Of a stretch of 58,696 nt of DNA, positions 34,508 to 43,168 are shown in pieces; position 1 is the first letter of the stretch, and each line of letters begins with the position of its first letter. The translations under genes were made by a program, and so were the position numbers. The stretch comes from Lactobacillus colini (GTDB lineage: Bacteria; Bacillota; Bacilli; Lactobacillales; Lactobacillaceae). Where the stretch lies: assembly GCF_017874575.1 (NCBI RefSeq), contig NZ_JAGGLU010000013.1, positions 1-58,696 of the forward strand, written 5' to 3'. Below the pieces are notes generated by a model. The model did not search any database and had not been told where the DNA came from. It saw nothing but the letters and a program-made list of their open reading frames with translations.

Positions 34508-34540
34508 ACTTTCTCCAATACAAATAAAACTGCAAAATAT

Positions 34541-34558
34541 TTTTACGCTAGCGTAAAA
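34541..34558. promoter_or_regulatory. 18-bp perfect palindrome (possible Rgg box)
   Basis: TTTTACGCTAGCGTAAAA, just past the rgg stop. The identical palindrome is at 36917-36934 in the promoter of the SLAP surface protein. Confidence 0.5.
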
Positions 34559-34603
34559 ACGCAATAAAATTAAATGCTAGTTGTGTAATAATAAAAATGG
34601 TTG

Positions 34604-35452
34604 TTATTCTAGATTATAAATCTGTTTCACTTGAGAAAAGGCAAATTTATAATCTGATTTCAATTGTTTATATTTAGTCAAAGATTCTAGTTCAAGAAAG
34701 AGACTATCCAATCTCGAAGAATCATGATGGTCAATAAAAAATATGATATCGTTTAAGAATTCTAAATTATATTTGTAGTCAACAATATCATCTAAACTAT
34801 TCAAAATACAAATTATTTTCCTAGCATATTCTACTTTCTTAGACTTTATTAAAACAAACGCCGCATTTAATAAAGATATAATTGCATAATTTGTATAAAA
34901 ACCCTTTTCATGCATTGTACTGATAAGTTCTCTAGATAGCATGTAGACTAAATCAGGTTCTAACAGCAATTGCACATTAGAAAAAATAATTGTTTCATCA
35001 ATTGTCCATACCTTAAGATATCGGCAATACTTCGATAATTCTAGTAGTTCAGTTTTAGTCATTACTGAATCCCTAGATTTGCCTGTTAGGTCAAGATAAA
35101 AATTAGCAGCCACTGCTGAAGGTAAAATTTCAATCTTACCATTGCGATATTGACTTAATAACTGATCTGTAAGACTTTTTAAGCCGTCTATATCATTATT
35201 TTTATACAGCTTTCTGACCTGATACATAATAGATATAGAATACTTATATTGTTTTGATAATAATTCATCATAACTTATATTTAACCGTTTTATCAGCTTT
35301 TCCACAATTTCAATTGGCATACCATCATTTGTAAGCCCGTTTTCCCAGCGAGAGAGGCGCGCTATGGAAGTTATTCCTTCACTCACTTGCTTCAGACTTA
35401 GATGTTTCTTCTTTCTTATTTCTTTGAATCTTAGACCAATCTGATTAGACAT
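34604..35452 (-). CDS. Rgg-type peptide-responsive regulator paired with a SHP-like gene
   Basis: A 282-residue RNPP regulator. The helix-turn-helix (residues 5-60: FKEIRKKKHLSLKQVSEGITSIARLSRWENG) is followed by the helical peptide-binding domain. It is divergent from a 32-residue SHP-like ORF starting only 18 bases away; both share a palindromic AAAGGACCTCC that supplies each with a Shine-Dalgarno. GGAGG lies before its ATG. Expected targets are the shp gene and the neighbouring surface-protein gene, whose promoter has an 18-bp palindrome also present behind rgg. Confidence 0.82.
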   Translation of the reverse strand: MSNQIGLRFKEIRKKKHLSLKQVSEGITSIARLSRWENGLTNDGMPIEIVEKLIKRLNISYDELLSKQYKYSISIMYQVRKLYKNNDIDGLKSLTDQLLSQYRNGKIEILPSAVAANFYLDLTGKSRDSVMTKTELLELSKYCRYLKVWTIDETIIFSNVQLLLEPDLVYMLSRELISTMHEKGFYTNYAIISLLNAAFVLIKSKKVEYARKIICILNSLDDIVDYKYNLEFLNDIIFFIDHHDSSRLDSLFLELESLTKYKQLKSDYKFAFSQVKQIYNLE

Positions 35453-35470
35453 TAGAAAGGACCTCCATTC

Positions 35471-35569
35471 ATGAAAAATATAAAATCTATTATTATTTCC
35501 ATTATTATTGGTGGTGGATTAACCGTTAACGTTCCCATAGTTTTATCGCTGTTAAGCCACTTATCTTAA
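35471..35569 (+). CDS. SHP-like pheromone precursor
   Basis: A 32-residue ORF: basic N-terminus MKNIKS, hydrophobic core IIISIIIGGG, and a C-terminal tail LTVNVPIVLSLLSHLS that could hold the mature signal. AAAGGA lies ten bases upstream. Size, charge pattern and divergence from a rgg gene are those of streptococcal short hydrophobic peptides processed by Eep and imported by oligopeptide permeases. No biochemical support. Promoters of both genes must overlap coding sequence. Confidence 0.55.
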   Translation: MKNIKSIIISIIIGGGLTVNVPIVLSLLSHLS

Positions 35570-35592
35570 TAGTCTAAAAAATACTTAATTAC

Positions 35593-35652
35593 AAAAAATT
35601 GCTGATAATCGAGTTTCATTATAAACTTGGACTTATCAGCAATTTTATTTTA
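35593..35652. terminator. Bidirectional terminator between shp-like and surface-protein genes
   Basis: AAAATTGCTGATAA pairs with TTATCAGCAATTTT around a 24-base loop; runs of A and T flank it. It ends the plus-strand small ORF and the minus-strand surface gene. Confidence 0.8.
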
Positions 35653-35667
35653 ACTTTTTAAACTTTT

Positions 35668-36753
35668 CTATTCAAAATTAGCGACTTTTACGTATCTCTT
35701 GTTAGACTTAGTTGCTCCTTCAATGCGGTAATAACGTTTACTATTCTTGAATTTATAAGAGCTACCATAAGTTACAACTTCTGTACCTTTATTTAATACA
35801 GTTCTATCAGAGCGACGTTTACTTGTTGCATAAACATAAGCATTATGCTTTAAAGTACGCTTAGTACCATCAACATTACCTACTTTAATATAGTAGTTGG
35901 TATAAGTGCCGTTCGCATTATATACTTGATAGAACTTGCCACTTTCATAATACTTACCACCATCAATATTTACAACATTGTCTTTGACATAAATTGTACT
36001 GTAAGCTGAATATAGCTTCTTAGTAGTATCGCCGCTTACGCCATATCCTAGTGCTTTATGCATAACGGTTTTCTTTACAAGATTTGGCTTAGAATCTTTG
36101 CTATTTGCCAGATATTTAGTTGGAATCCAAAGTAAAGAATTTCCTGGCGCACCATTTGGATAATATTTATAAGAAACAGCGGAATAGAATTGATTATACT
36201 CATACTTAAGCTGATTGTTAATACTATATTTCGTGCCTTGATAGAATATGTCAATGTCACCCAAGCCATTTACCCAGTCTCTATCTTTCAAGTTTAACTG
36301 GAACAATTCGCTTGCACTCGGCTTAACGAATACCGTATAAGTAATTGTTGAAGTGGTACCATTTTTATCGTTAGTAGTTAACTTTACCTCACCAGTGCTG
36401 CCTGACTTAGAAGTATCCACTGTATTTGAATCTACAGTAACCTTGTCAGACTCATCTGATATTTTTACTTCACTGCCATTCGAAAGTTTAAAATCAAACG
36501 GGTTAAAGTTAGAGCCTTCATCAACTTGAAAATATTGTCCATCTGGATTAATATTTTCTTCTTTTTTATTCAATGTGAACTTGGCTACAATATTAGTTGC
36601 ATTTTTTGCTTTAGTAGTAGACTGATCAGTTACTTGTGATAAAACTTGAGAATTAGTTGTACTTTCCGCATTTACTGAAAAAGTATTTACTATAGATGGA
36701 GCTATCGCTAATAAAGCAGCAGCTGTTACACTAATAATTTTAATTTTCTTCAT
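35668..36753 (-). CDS. Secreted SLAP-domain surface protein with Ig-like N-terminal part
   Basis: 361 residues from ATG 36753, chosen because GAGGAATT precedes it; the ORF could extend eight residues without a ribosome site. Signal peptide MKKIKIISVTAAALLAI to about residue 33 (NAES). Residues 50-155 form a bacterial Ig-like or Y/F-type beta domain ending in TYTVFVKPSAS. The C-terminal 130 residues are two SLAP-like units (RYYRI..KRYVKVANFE). No LPXTG, so anchoring is through SLAP to wall polymers. Its promoter overlaps the 18-bp palindrome at 36917. Confidence 0.82.
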   Translation of the reverse strand: MKKIKIISVTAAALLAIAPSIVNTFSVNAESTTNSQVLSQVTDQSTTKAKNATNIVAKFTLNKKEENINPDGQYFQVDEGSNFNPFDFKLSNGSEVKISDESDKVTVDSNTVDTSKSGSTGEVKLTTNDKNGTTSTITYTVFVKPSASELFQLNLKDRDWVNGLGDIDIFYQGTKYSINNQLKYEYNQFYSAVSYKYYPNGAPGNSLLWIPTKYLANSKDSKPNLVKKTVMHKALGYGVSGDTTKKLYSAYSTIYVKDNVVNIDGGKYYESGKFYQVYNANGTYTNYYIKVGNVDGTKRTLKHNAYVYATSKRRSDRTVLNKGTEVVTYGSSYKFKNSKRYYRIEGATKSNKRYVKVANFE

Positions 36754-36894
36754 ATATAATTCCTCGTTCTTAAACACAATTAAAGTTTCTAATCAATTTA
36801 TAAATTAATTAGAAACCTCATTACTTAAATAAAAACAAATCTGACTACTTTTACAGATAGATGATTTAATTCTATCTATGGTCAATATACACTA

Positions 36895-36934
36895 TTTATA
36901 ACTGGAATGTATCCGTTTTTACGCTAGCGTAAAA
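36895..36934 (-). promoter_or_regulatory. Surface-protein promoter with palindrome over the -35
   Basis: On the minus strand the palindrome TTTTACGCTAGCGTAAAA (36917-36934) lies 16 bases before TATAAA (36895-36900), so it takes the place of a -35 element. This geometry suits an Rgg-type activator. Confidence 0.45.
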
Positions 36935-37008
36935 GAAAATATTTAATTTTTTCTAAAGGCTTTGTGTAAAACAAAAGTAATTCAAACTTAGCGTATTGTG
37001 CTGGGATT

Positions 37009-37064
37009 TAAAAAGCCACCATCTTACCTAATACTAGATAAGATAGTGGCCCGTAGTAATTAAC
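37009..37064 (-). repeat. Second copy of the 55-bp terminator segment
   Basis: Matches 34453-34507 in the same orientation with two differences in the loop. It serves as terminator for the broken membrane-protein gene. Confidence 0.7.
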
Positions 37065-37325
37065 TATGCCTTTTCCTGAGTCTGAAATAATCAAATATGG
37101 AAATTATTGTAAATGCAATATCCATTGGAATTAAGAAGATGAACATAGTCCATCCCCATAAGAGCATTAAAACTATGTTAGCAACAATAATCAGTATAAC
37201 TGGAATTAAAGCATACCACGTACCTAATTTTTTATATAGGAATGCTGGTAATCTTTATAAAAAGGCGTCATTCCTAAGCCTAAAATAAGTACCAATATAA
37301 TTCCTCGAATTAATAAACTACTCAT
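37060..37325 (-). pseudogene. Frameshifted small membrane protein
   Basis: ATG 37325 opens MSSLLIRGIILVLILGLGMTPF, which runs into a stop after 33 codons. A second frame continues the protein as PAFLYKKLGTWYALIPVIL and WGWTMFIFLIPMDIAF to a stop at 37060. The break falls in a T run after the ACGCC codons. Three hydrophobic segments, family not recognised. Adjacent to the DUF4097 gene on the same strand, probably once co-transcribed. Confidence 0.6.
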
Positions 37326-37399
37326 AATAACTCACTACCTTTTTAGAAGCATGGAACAAATAGACAGTTAGATAATTAAGATCCATTTAAAAGTGACAA

Positions 37400-38062
37400 T
37401 TATAATACTTGAATATTACCATTGGAATTACTAATTTCTAAGACGTTAGTTCTTGATTCAATTTTAGAGAAATCATCTGCAACCTTTAATTTCTTAAAGC
37501 GATTGGTTCCATTTGAATTAGAGAAATCATAACCCGAAGCATTAGAATGTTCTACAGTGATGTTGCCGTTCGAACTTGATAATTCAAATCCAAATTGTGA
37601 TTTCAAATCAGATATTGTTACGTTCCCATTAGATGTAGCAATTGACCCCTTTTCAGTATTGAGTTTATCTACATTTACATTGCCATTAGATGTATTAATT
37701 ACTACATTTTTCAATTTTTTAGCTGGTAGTGTAATGGTAAGATTGTGGACATTTTTTGAAAAGAAGTTAAATGTGAACCTGCGTGGCGAAGAAATATCCA
37801 GCTTACCATTTCTTACTTTAACAACTGGGGCTAACTTCTGAGGACCATCATAGTTTACAGCTGGCTTACTTCCTATCTTAATGCGAATATTGTCGTTGTT
37901 ATTTGTAATTGAAATCTCATTAATAGTCTTAGATAATAATTCAGAATTATTGCTCTGTCTTGCTTCTTCATTTGAAGTTTGGATATTTTGAAATAGTGCA
38001 GTAGTCCCGCCTGCTAATACTAATAAGCTTGCTGATAAAGCTAATTTTTTCGATATAGACAT
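37400..38062 (-). CDS. DUF4097-type beta-solenoid protein, copy 1
   Basis: 220 residues from ATG 38062, which follows AGGAGG. An N-terminal signal or anchor (SISKKLALSASLLVLAGG) is followed by a repeat region with recurring S-N-G-N turns (TSNGNVNV, TSNGNVTI, SSNGNITV, SNSNGNIQV) about 20-25 residues apart, the parallel beta-helix pattern of DUF4097 (adhesin-like). Probably extracytoplasmic. A close paralogue lies at 46033-46692. Function unknown; members often accompany envelope-stress genes. Confidence 0.8.
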   Translation of the reverse strand: MSISKKLALSASLLVLAGGTTALFQNIQTSNEEARQSNNSELLSKTINEISITNNNDNIRIKIGSKPAVNYDGPQKLAPVVKVRNGKLDISSPRRFTFNFFSKNVHNLTITLPAKKLKNVVINTSNGNVNVDKLNTEKGSIATSNGNVTISDLKSQFGFELSSSNGNITVEHSNASGYDFSNSNGTNRFKKLKVADDFSKIESRTNVLEISNSNGNIQVL

Positions 38063-38297
38063 TCGTCTACCTCCTTTTTTCAAATACACTAGGTAACTAT
38101 TGTTATATTAATATTTTATCTCAGAATTGTAGTAATTAATACTTGTAACTAGCCAAGGTATGTATCAATATTCTGGATAGAGAATATTATTTTACTTTAT
38201 AATGATACAAACTTATGAGAATTCGGTAATTTATTACCGAGATGAAACCAGCTTTTTAGTTGATTTTCTATTTTGCCTGATACGAGGAGCAATAAAT

Positions 38298-38617
38298 ATG
38301 CACAGAGTTGTTTATCCAGCTGTTTTAGATGATTCTGAAAATGGTAAAAAAGTTATTATACAGTAGAATTTCCTGACATCGAAGGTGTATTTAGCGAAGG
38401 CAACAGCTTGGCACAAGCTCTGTACAATGCTGAGCAAGCTTTAGGTTTAGCGCTATATGATGTTCCAAATAGCAACTTACCTACTCCTAATGCCATTTAA
38501 GACGTAGAGCAGTTTTGCAAAGCAAACTATCCTAATGCTAAGGTTTATTCAATAGTAAGTGACTTAGAAGAAGCAGTCCAAGAAATTAAACCAGTAATGA
38601 TTAAAAATCTGCAGTGA
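38298..38617 (+). pseudogene. HicB-family antitoxin relic
   Basis: ATG 38298 begins MHRVVYPAVLDDSENGKK. The frame then shifts, and the protein continues as YTVEFPDIEGVFSEGNSLAQAL, the HicB partial RNase-H fold. An in-frame TAA follows LPTPNAI, after which DVEQFCKANYPNAKVYSI..VMIKNLQ continues to 38617. At least two disabling changes. No HicA toxin gene is next to it. Confidence 0.75.
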
Positions 38618-38694
38618 TTTAGACTAAAAGCTGGAGTAAACTTTTCAAAATTATTAACTGAAACAATTGAAACCAAATATAAATTTAATGATAA

Positions 38695-38970
38695 ATGATT
38701 AAAAAATTAATTTTTTACATTGATTTTAAATATATTAGTATTATAATTTTATTTATCAAATATGAACGGAGATCTAACTATGACTTTAGGTGGGATTGTA
38801 TCATTAGTGAAGTCCTATCTTCATTAGCTTATATATTTTATCAAGAAAAAAATTATCAAAACGCTATTAATTATTCAATTAATGCGGTTCTTTCTTATTC
38901 TAAGATAGGAGGAATAAGTGGAATGGTCGAGGCTAAGAAACTCTTACCACTGATCCACTTGGAATTGATT
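38695..38970 (+). pseudogene. Remnant of a TPR-containing (Rgg-like) protein
   Basis: The frame leading into the ABC ATPase encodes SLAYIFYQEKNYQNAINYSI and further helical repeat sequence, as in the C-terminal domain of RNPP regulators, with no helix-turn-helix. It is in frame with the ATPase ORF, but no ribosome site supports a fusion. Interpreted as the 3' end of a lost regulator. Evidence is thin. Confidence 0.35.
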
Positions 38971-39747
38971 ATGATTATGCAAAACACAGTGCTTAAAGCC
39001 AAAGGAATTACTCGTTACTACAATGATAAGAAAAACAAAAAGATATTCCATGCAATAGAAGACATCTCCTTCTCTGTTCACGAAGGAGAAGTTGTGTCAT
39101 TTGTTGGACCGAATGGTGCCGGCAAGACTACCCTACTTAAGTCGATCTCTAATTATTTAGTACCAACTTCTGGATCTATTAAAATTATGGATATAGATTT
39201 ATTAAAAGATCCCAAAAAAGCTCGCCGAAAATTAGGTGTCGTTTTTGGTGGTGATCGGGGTTTTTATAACAATGCAAGCGCTAAAGATAATCTAGAATTC
39301 TTTGCACGCTTACTATATGTCAAAGAAAAAGACATTAAGATAAATGTCCTAAATGCATTAAAAACAGTAAATTTAGATAATGTAGCCAATAAAGCTGTGG
39401 GAACCTTTTCTAAAGGAATGCTCCAGAGGCTTCATATTGCTCGTGGATTAGTTAATAATCCAAAAATACTAATGCTAGATGAACCAACTGTTGGCCTAGA
39501 TATCGAATCAGTTTTATCAATTAGACATCTAGTTAAAGAACTAACTAAAAAGGGCTGTGGGATTATCTTAACTAGTCATAACATGGAAGACATTGAAACT
39601 CTAGCAGACACAATCTTTTTAATCGGTAGTGGAAGAATTCATTATCAAGGTAGTCTTGAAGGCGTTAAAAAATTTGCCCAAGTTGATGCTAACTCTACTC
39701 TTACTCAGGCATATTTAGCTGTTAGTGATGAATTAAAGAGAAAGTAA
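38971..39747 (+). CDS. ABC transporter ATP-binding protein (exporter type)
   Basis: About 258 residues from ATG 38971 (GGA upstream; the next ATG at 38977 is an alternative). Walker A GPNGAGKTT, signature here FSKGMLQRL instead of LSGGQ, Walker B ILMLDEPTVGLD, His switch TSHNMED. The FSKGM signature is usual for DrrA/NatA-like exporters. It pairs with two ABC-2 permease genes that follow with 5-bp and overlapping spacing. Likely an efflux or bacteriocin-immunity pump. Confidence 0.85.
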   Translation: MIMQNTVLKAKGITRYYNDKKNKKIFHAIEDISFSVHEGEVVSFVGPNGAGKTTLLKSISNYLVPTSGSIKIMDIDLLKDPKKARRKLGVVFGGDRGFYNNASAKDNLEFFARLLYVKEKDIKINVLNALKTVNLDNVANKAVGTFSKGMLQRLHIARGLVNNPKILMLDEPTVGLDIESVLSIRHLVKELTKKGCGIILTSHNMEDIETLADTIFLIGSGRIHYQGSLEGVKKFAQVDANSTLTQAYLAVSDELKRK

Positions 39748-39752
39748 GGATT

Positions 39753-40487
39753 ATGCGATTTTTAAAACTAATTCTTTTTCAATTAAAGTTATATGTCAAA
39801 AACTCCTACTTTGTAAATTTAGTCTTAATCGAAACTACGATGATGCTCTTATATGAGTACTTATCTAAATACATTTCTCAAGATTATACTGGTCTTGAGT
39901 GGCTAGTTGCTGGAATAATGGGGACTTGGGCTTCTTGCACTACTAGTGCAGGAGCTCTTGGCTATCAGCGATTTCAAGGAACTTTGATGTACCTTTTGAA
40001 TACTGCAATTCCAAGAGAGGAAGTATTATTAGCCACCTTATCTCCAGCCGCATTATACGGATTAGTAGCCTTTCCACTGGCTGGAATAGAGTCACTTATC
40101 TTAAGAATGCCATTAAAATATGTTGATTGGCAATTATTATTAGGAATTATTTTATTTTGGCTAGCTTCTGTCGTTCTCAGCTACTTTATTAGTTTATTCT
40201 TTTTATTAATAAGGAATGCTATGCAATATGAGCAATTAGTATTGCTACCAATTTTACTATTGTCTGGTATGTTGGCAGTTCCAAGTTCAATAGAGAATGT
40301 AATTCGACCTTTCCAACTTCTTAGTCCCCTCAGTCTACCAATTAGAACTATATATCATCAATCTATTTCGACAAGTTGGATATGTTCCTATATTTTAATT
40401 ATTATATTCTTTTTCGTACTTGCTATACTACTAACTAATTACGTAGTTCAAAAGGCATTCAAAGAAGGGAGGCTGAATATATTTTGA
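39753..40487 (+). CDS. ABC-2 type permease, subunit 1
   Basis: A 244-residue membrane protein with six hydrophobic segments (residues 20-40, 55-75, 100-125, 135-160, 165-185, 215-235). It begins five bases after the ATPase stop and overlaps the next gene by four bases. With the second permease it forms the membrane part of an exporter. Substrate unknown. Confidence 0.75.
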   Translation: MRFLKLILFQLKLYVKNSYFVNLVLIETTMMLLYEYLSKYISQDYTGLEWLVAGIMGTWASCTTSAGALGYQRFQGTLMYLLNTAIPREEVLLATLSPAALYGLVAFPLAGIESLILRMPLKYVDWQLLLGIILFWLASVVLSYFISLFFLLIRNAMQYEQLVLLPILLLSGMLAVPSSIENVIRPFQLLSPLSLPIRTIYHQSISTSWICSYILIIIFFFVLAILLTNYVVQKAFKEGRLNIF

Positions 40488-41194
40488 GTTCTTATCGCGT
40501 AACATTACGGTCAATTGCTAACTTTGATAGCTTACAAACTATCTTAGTAGATTATTTGCTAATGCCACTTATTTCATTAATATTATTCTTATTAATTGCA
40601 TTTAATTCCACCCAAGACTACACTCGTGTTTTAATCGGGACAGCGGTTACTACTGGAGTAGCTACAGGTATTGGTATTATCTCAGCTTCTAGTGTTTACG
40701 ATCAAAATATTAATATTCTTGATGATATAGTTTCAATTAGACCATCAATTTTTAAATATTGGCTTCCCAAGTTTGTTATTGCTAGTATCGCTACCGTAGT
40801 TGAAGTGATACTACTTGGTTCAATTGGCCTAATCTTGTTGGGAAAAAGCTACCTTCTTTGGAAACTATTCTTAAGCTTACCTCTTATAATTATAATTTCT
40901 TGTCTATTAGGATATTTTGGTAGTGTTTTAGGTATAAAAAGAGAAAACCCATACTGGCTAACTAACTTCTTTAGTGCATCTTTGGTCATCTTTTCAGGGG
41001 TAATTATTCCTGTTTCAGAATATCCAGCATGGCTCAAGATATTTGCAGAATTATTTCCAATAAGTAATATTTTGGATTGGACAATGACAAGTTCAATAAT
41101 TAATAGTGATTTACTCATTATTATCACTAAGCTATTAATCTGGACCATGGTATGTGTAATTACTGACAACATAGTTTTAAGCAAGAATACTTAA
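40484..41194 (+). CDS. ABC-2 type permease, subunit 2
   Basis: A 236-residue membrane protein with six hydrophobic segments, starting at a TTG overlapping the previous stop. FSGVIIPVSEYPAWLKIFAELFPISNIL near residue 165 is the conserved P-x-x-x-x-P region of ABC-2 permeases, where the family has a short re-entrant helix. It ends the operon. Confidence 0.78.
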   Translation: MSSYRVTLRSIANFDSLQTILVDYLLMPLISLILFLLIAFNSTQDYTRVLIGTAVTTGVATGIGIISASSVYDQNINILDDIVSIRPSIFKYWLPKFVIASIATVVEVILLGSIGLILLGKSYLLWKLFLSLPLIIIISCLLGYFGSVLGIKRENPYWLTNFFSASLVIFSGVIIPVSEYPAWLKIFAELFPISNILDWTMTSSIINSDLLIIITKLLIWTMVCVITDNIVLSKNT

Positions 41195-41292
41195 AATATA
41201 CCTGCATTATTATGTTGTATGTACATCATCTTATTTTATAAATATAAACTAACAATATTCACTTCTTCTTTAATAATTCAATCCACTACCAA

Positions 41293-41625
41293 TTAATGGG
41301 TTGAATTATACATTCTACCCCACTTTTCCATTTCAATAATAATTGGCTCAAGTGTTTTGCCTAATTTAGTTAACCTATATTCTGTTTTTGGAGGAATGAC
41401 TGGGTATATCTTCTTGCTGATAATCTTATCTTGTTCCAATTCACTTAGTTGTAATGACAACATTCTTCGAGAACAATTAGGCATGCTTTTTTGAAGTTCA
41501 CTAAATCTGCATACTTCTTGTCTTATTAAATGATACAAAATCACACTTTTCCACTTACCGGAGATTATTTGGAGCGTACTTTCAACGGGGCAGCCCTCAC
41601 TGCAGTTATATATATGCCTTTTCAT
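41293..41625 (-). CDS. HxlR-family transcriptional regulator
   Basis: 110 residues from ATG 41625, with GGATGG upstream. A winged helix: CPVESTLQIISGKWKSVILYHL then RFSELQKSMPNCSRRMLSLQLSELEQDKII. Four cysteines near the N-terminus and recognition helix could sense thiol-reactive aldehydes or quinones, as in YodB/HypR. It is divergent from an alcohol-dehydrogenase-like quinone reductase, its likely target. Confidence 0.88.
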   Translation of the reverse strand: MKRHIYNCSEGCPVESTLQIISGKWKSVILYHLIRQEVCRFSELQKSMPNCSRRMLSLQLSELEQDKIISKKIYPVIPPKTEYRLTKLGKTLEPIIIEMEKWGRMYNSTH

Positions 41626-41789
41626 GCAATCCCATCCTTCCATTATAATCATACATTAATTGATAAGATATTCACCAAGGGAAAAAATTGTTACATTGGC
41701 ATTTTAAATTCTCTTCTTGTTTATAAGTATAGGTCTACTAGTATTAATTAATGAACAGAATAACAAGACTATACAAGAGGAGATTTTTT

Positions 41790-42812
41790 ATGAAAGCTAT
41801 CGGTTTCACCAAACACTTAAACATTAATAATCCAAATAGTTTATTCGAATTCGAAAAAGATGTGCCCTCTCCTAAAGGACATGACTTATTAGTTAAGGTT
41901 AGTGCTGTTTCCGTTAATCCAGTTGACGTTATTGTACGTCGCAGCGGCCATAACACATTAAATACTCCTAAAGTCATAGGCTGGGACGCCTGTGGTGTTG
42001 TAGTCAAAGTTGGGAATAAAGTATCACTCTTTGCACCTGGAGATAGGGTCTTTTATGCTGGTTCATTCAAGCGACCTGGCAGCAATAGTGAGTATCAATT
42101 AGTCGATGAAAGAATTGTCGGCTCTGCACCCAAAAAGTTAAGCAATGCAGAAGCTGCAGCAATGCCACTTACATCACTAACCGCATATGAGGCCTTATTC
42201 GAACAATTATCTATCCCGCAAGATAAGTCCGCAAATACTGGCAAAACGATTTTAATTATTAATGGCGCTGGTGGTGTAGGATCAATTGCCACACAACTCG
42301 CCGCAAATGCAGGTCTAACAGTTATCGCATCTGCTTCCCGCTTAGAAAGTATCAACTGGGTTAAGAAGCTAGGTGCTAAATATACTGTTAATCACCGCAA
42401 GAATTTGGTTAACGAAGTACGAACCCTAGGCTATAAATATGTTGATTACATTCTAGAATTAAAGGACATAGATAGTCATTGGCAAGAAATATGCGAATTA
42501 ATTAAGCCAGAAGGTTCTATTGCATCAATCACCGAGAATAAACGCCCCATTAATCTAAGATTACTAACACCTAAAAAAGCTACCTTCGCATGGGAATGGA
42601 TGTACACTAAATCTTACTACCACACCTCCGATATGCAGACACAACATGATATTTTAGATGAGATTTCTAAGCAACTAGATCAAGGCAAATTGCAATGCAC
42701 TCTAACTCAATCCCTATTACCTTTAAATGCTAGAAACTTAAGAAAGGCACACAGCTTAGTAGAAACAGGACACATGATCGGAAAGGTTGTTGTTTCTAAA
42801 TGGAATAATTAA
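41790..42812 (+). CDS. Zinc-type alcohol dehydrogenase-like / quinone oxidoreductase
   Basis: 340 residues from ATG 41790 (AGAGGAG upstream), a medium-chain dehydrogenase/reductase without the catalytic zinc cysteines (ZADH/QOR group). MKAIGFTKHL start, GWDACGVVVKVG near 65, and the NAD(P) motif INGAGGVGSIATQLA near 155. It reduces quinones or reactive carbonyls with NADPH. Divergent from the HxlR regulator that probably controls it. Confidence 0.87.
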   Translation: MKAIGFTKHLNINNPNSLFEFEKDVPSPKGHDLLVKVSAVSVNPVDVIVRRSGHNTLNTPKVIGWDACGVVVKVGNKVSLFAPGDRVFYAGSFKRPGSNSEYQLVDERIVGSAPKKLSNAEAAAMPLTSLTAYEALFEQLSIPQDKSANTGKTILIINGAGGVGSIATQLAANAGLTVIASASRLESINWVKKLGAKYTVNHRKNLVNEVRTLGYKYVDYILELKDIDSHWQEICELIKPEGSIASITENKRPINLRLLTPKKATFAWEWMYTKSYYHTSDMQTQHDILDEISKQLDQGKLQCTLTQSLLPLNARNLRKAHSLVETGHMIGKVVVSKWNN

Positions 42813-42834
42813 ATTAGTCAACTATCTAAAATGA

Positions 42835-42883
42835 CAAAACAAGGCAAGGAAGCTTGATATTTCAGCTATCCTGCCTTGTTTTT
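42835..42883 (+). terminator. Terminator after the quinone reductase gene
   Basis: AAACAAGGCA-AGG pairs with CCT-GCCTTGTTT, followed by a T run. Confidence 0.8.
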
Positions 42884-42924
42884 CTATATTCAAAATTATC
42901 TCATTATTTAGCTTGATAATGAAT

Positions 42925-43165
42925 AAATACTTTGGAAAATAAAGGATAATAAAAATACGACTGTTAAACCTTGATAAATCAACATTCTTACAACATATTA
43001 TATTCTAATGGACTTATTTGAGAAAATGAAAGATAATAGAGGATAATGGGAGATAATAAAAGATAATAAAAGATAATGAAATTAAGTGCTCTGATCCTTG
43101 ATAAATCAGCATTCTTAAATTATATATTGTTGTAAAGTATTTATTTAAGAAAATGGAGGATAATA
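42925..43165 (+). repeat. Degenerate direct repeats with GATAAT motifs upstream of the AlbA_2 gene
   Basis: The segment CCTTGATAAATCARCATTCTTA occurs at about 42970 and 43100, each followed by TTATTTRAGAAAATG. GGATAATAAAAAT occurs in the first block and again as the ribosome-site region of the gene. Between them GATAAT is repeated five times within about 50 bases (43030-43078). It looks like duplicated promoter/leader sequence. Confidence 0.6.
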
Positions 43166-43168
43166 AAA

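Noticed and set aside
37097..37288. Plus-strand ORF of 63 codons
   Set aside because: It is the antisense of a frameshifted membrane-protein gene readable on the minus strand, and has no ribosome site.
38695..39747. 350-residue fusion of a TPR segment to the ABC ATPase
   Set aside because: The start of the long frame lacks a ribosome site, and a normal ATPase start with its own site exists at 38971.
43020..43080. CRISPR array
   Set aside because: GATAAT units are short and without unique spacers of constant length. No CRISPR array or cas gene was seen anywhere in the window.
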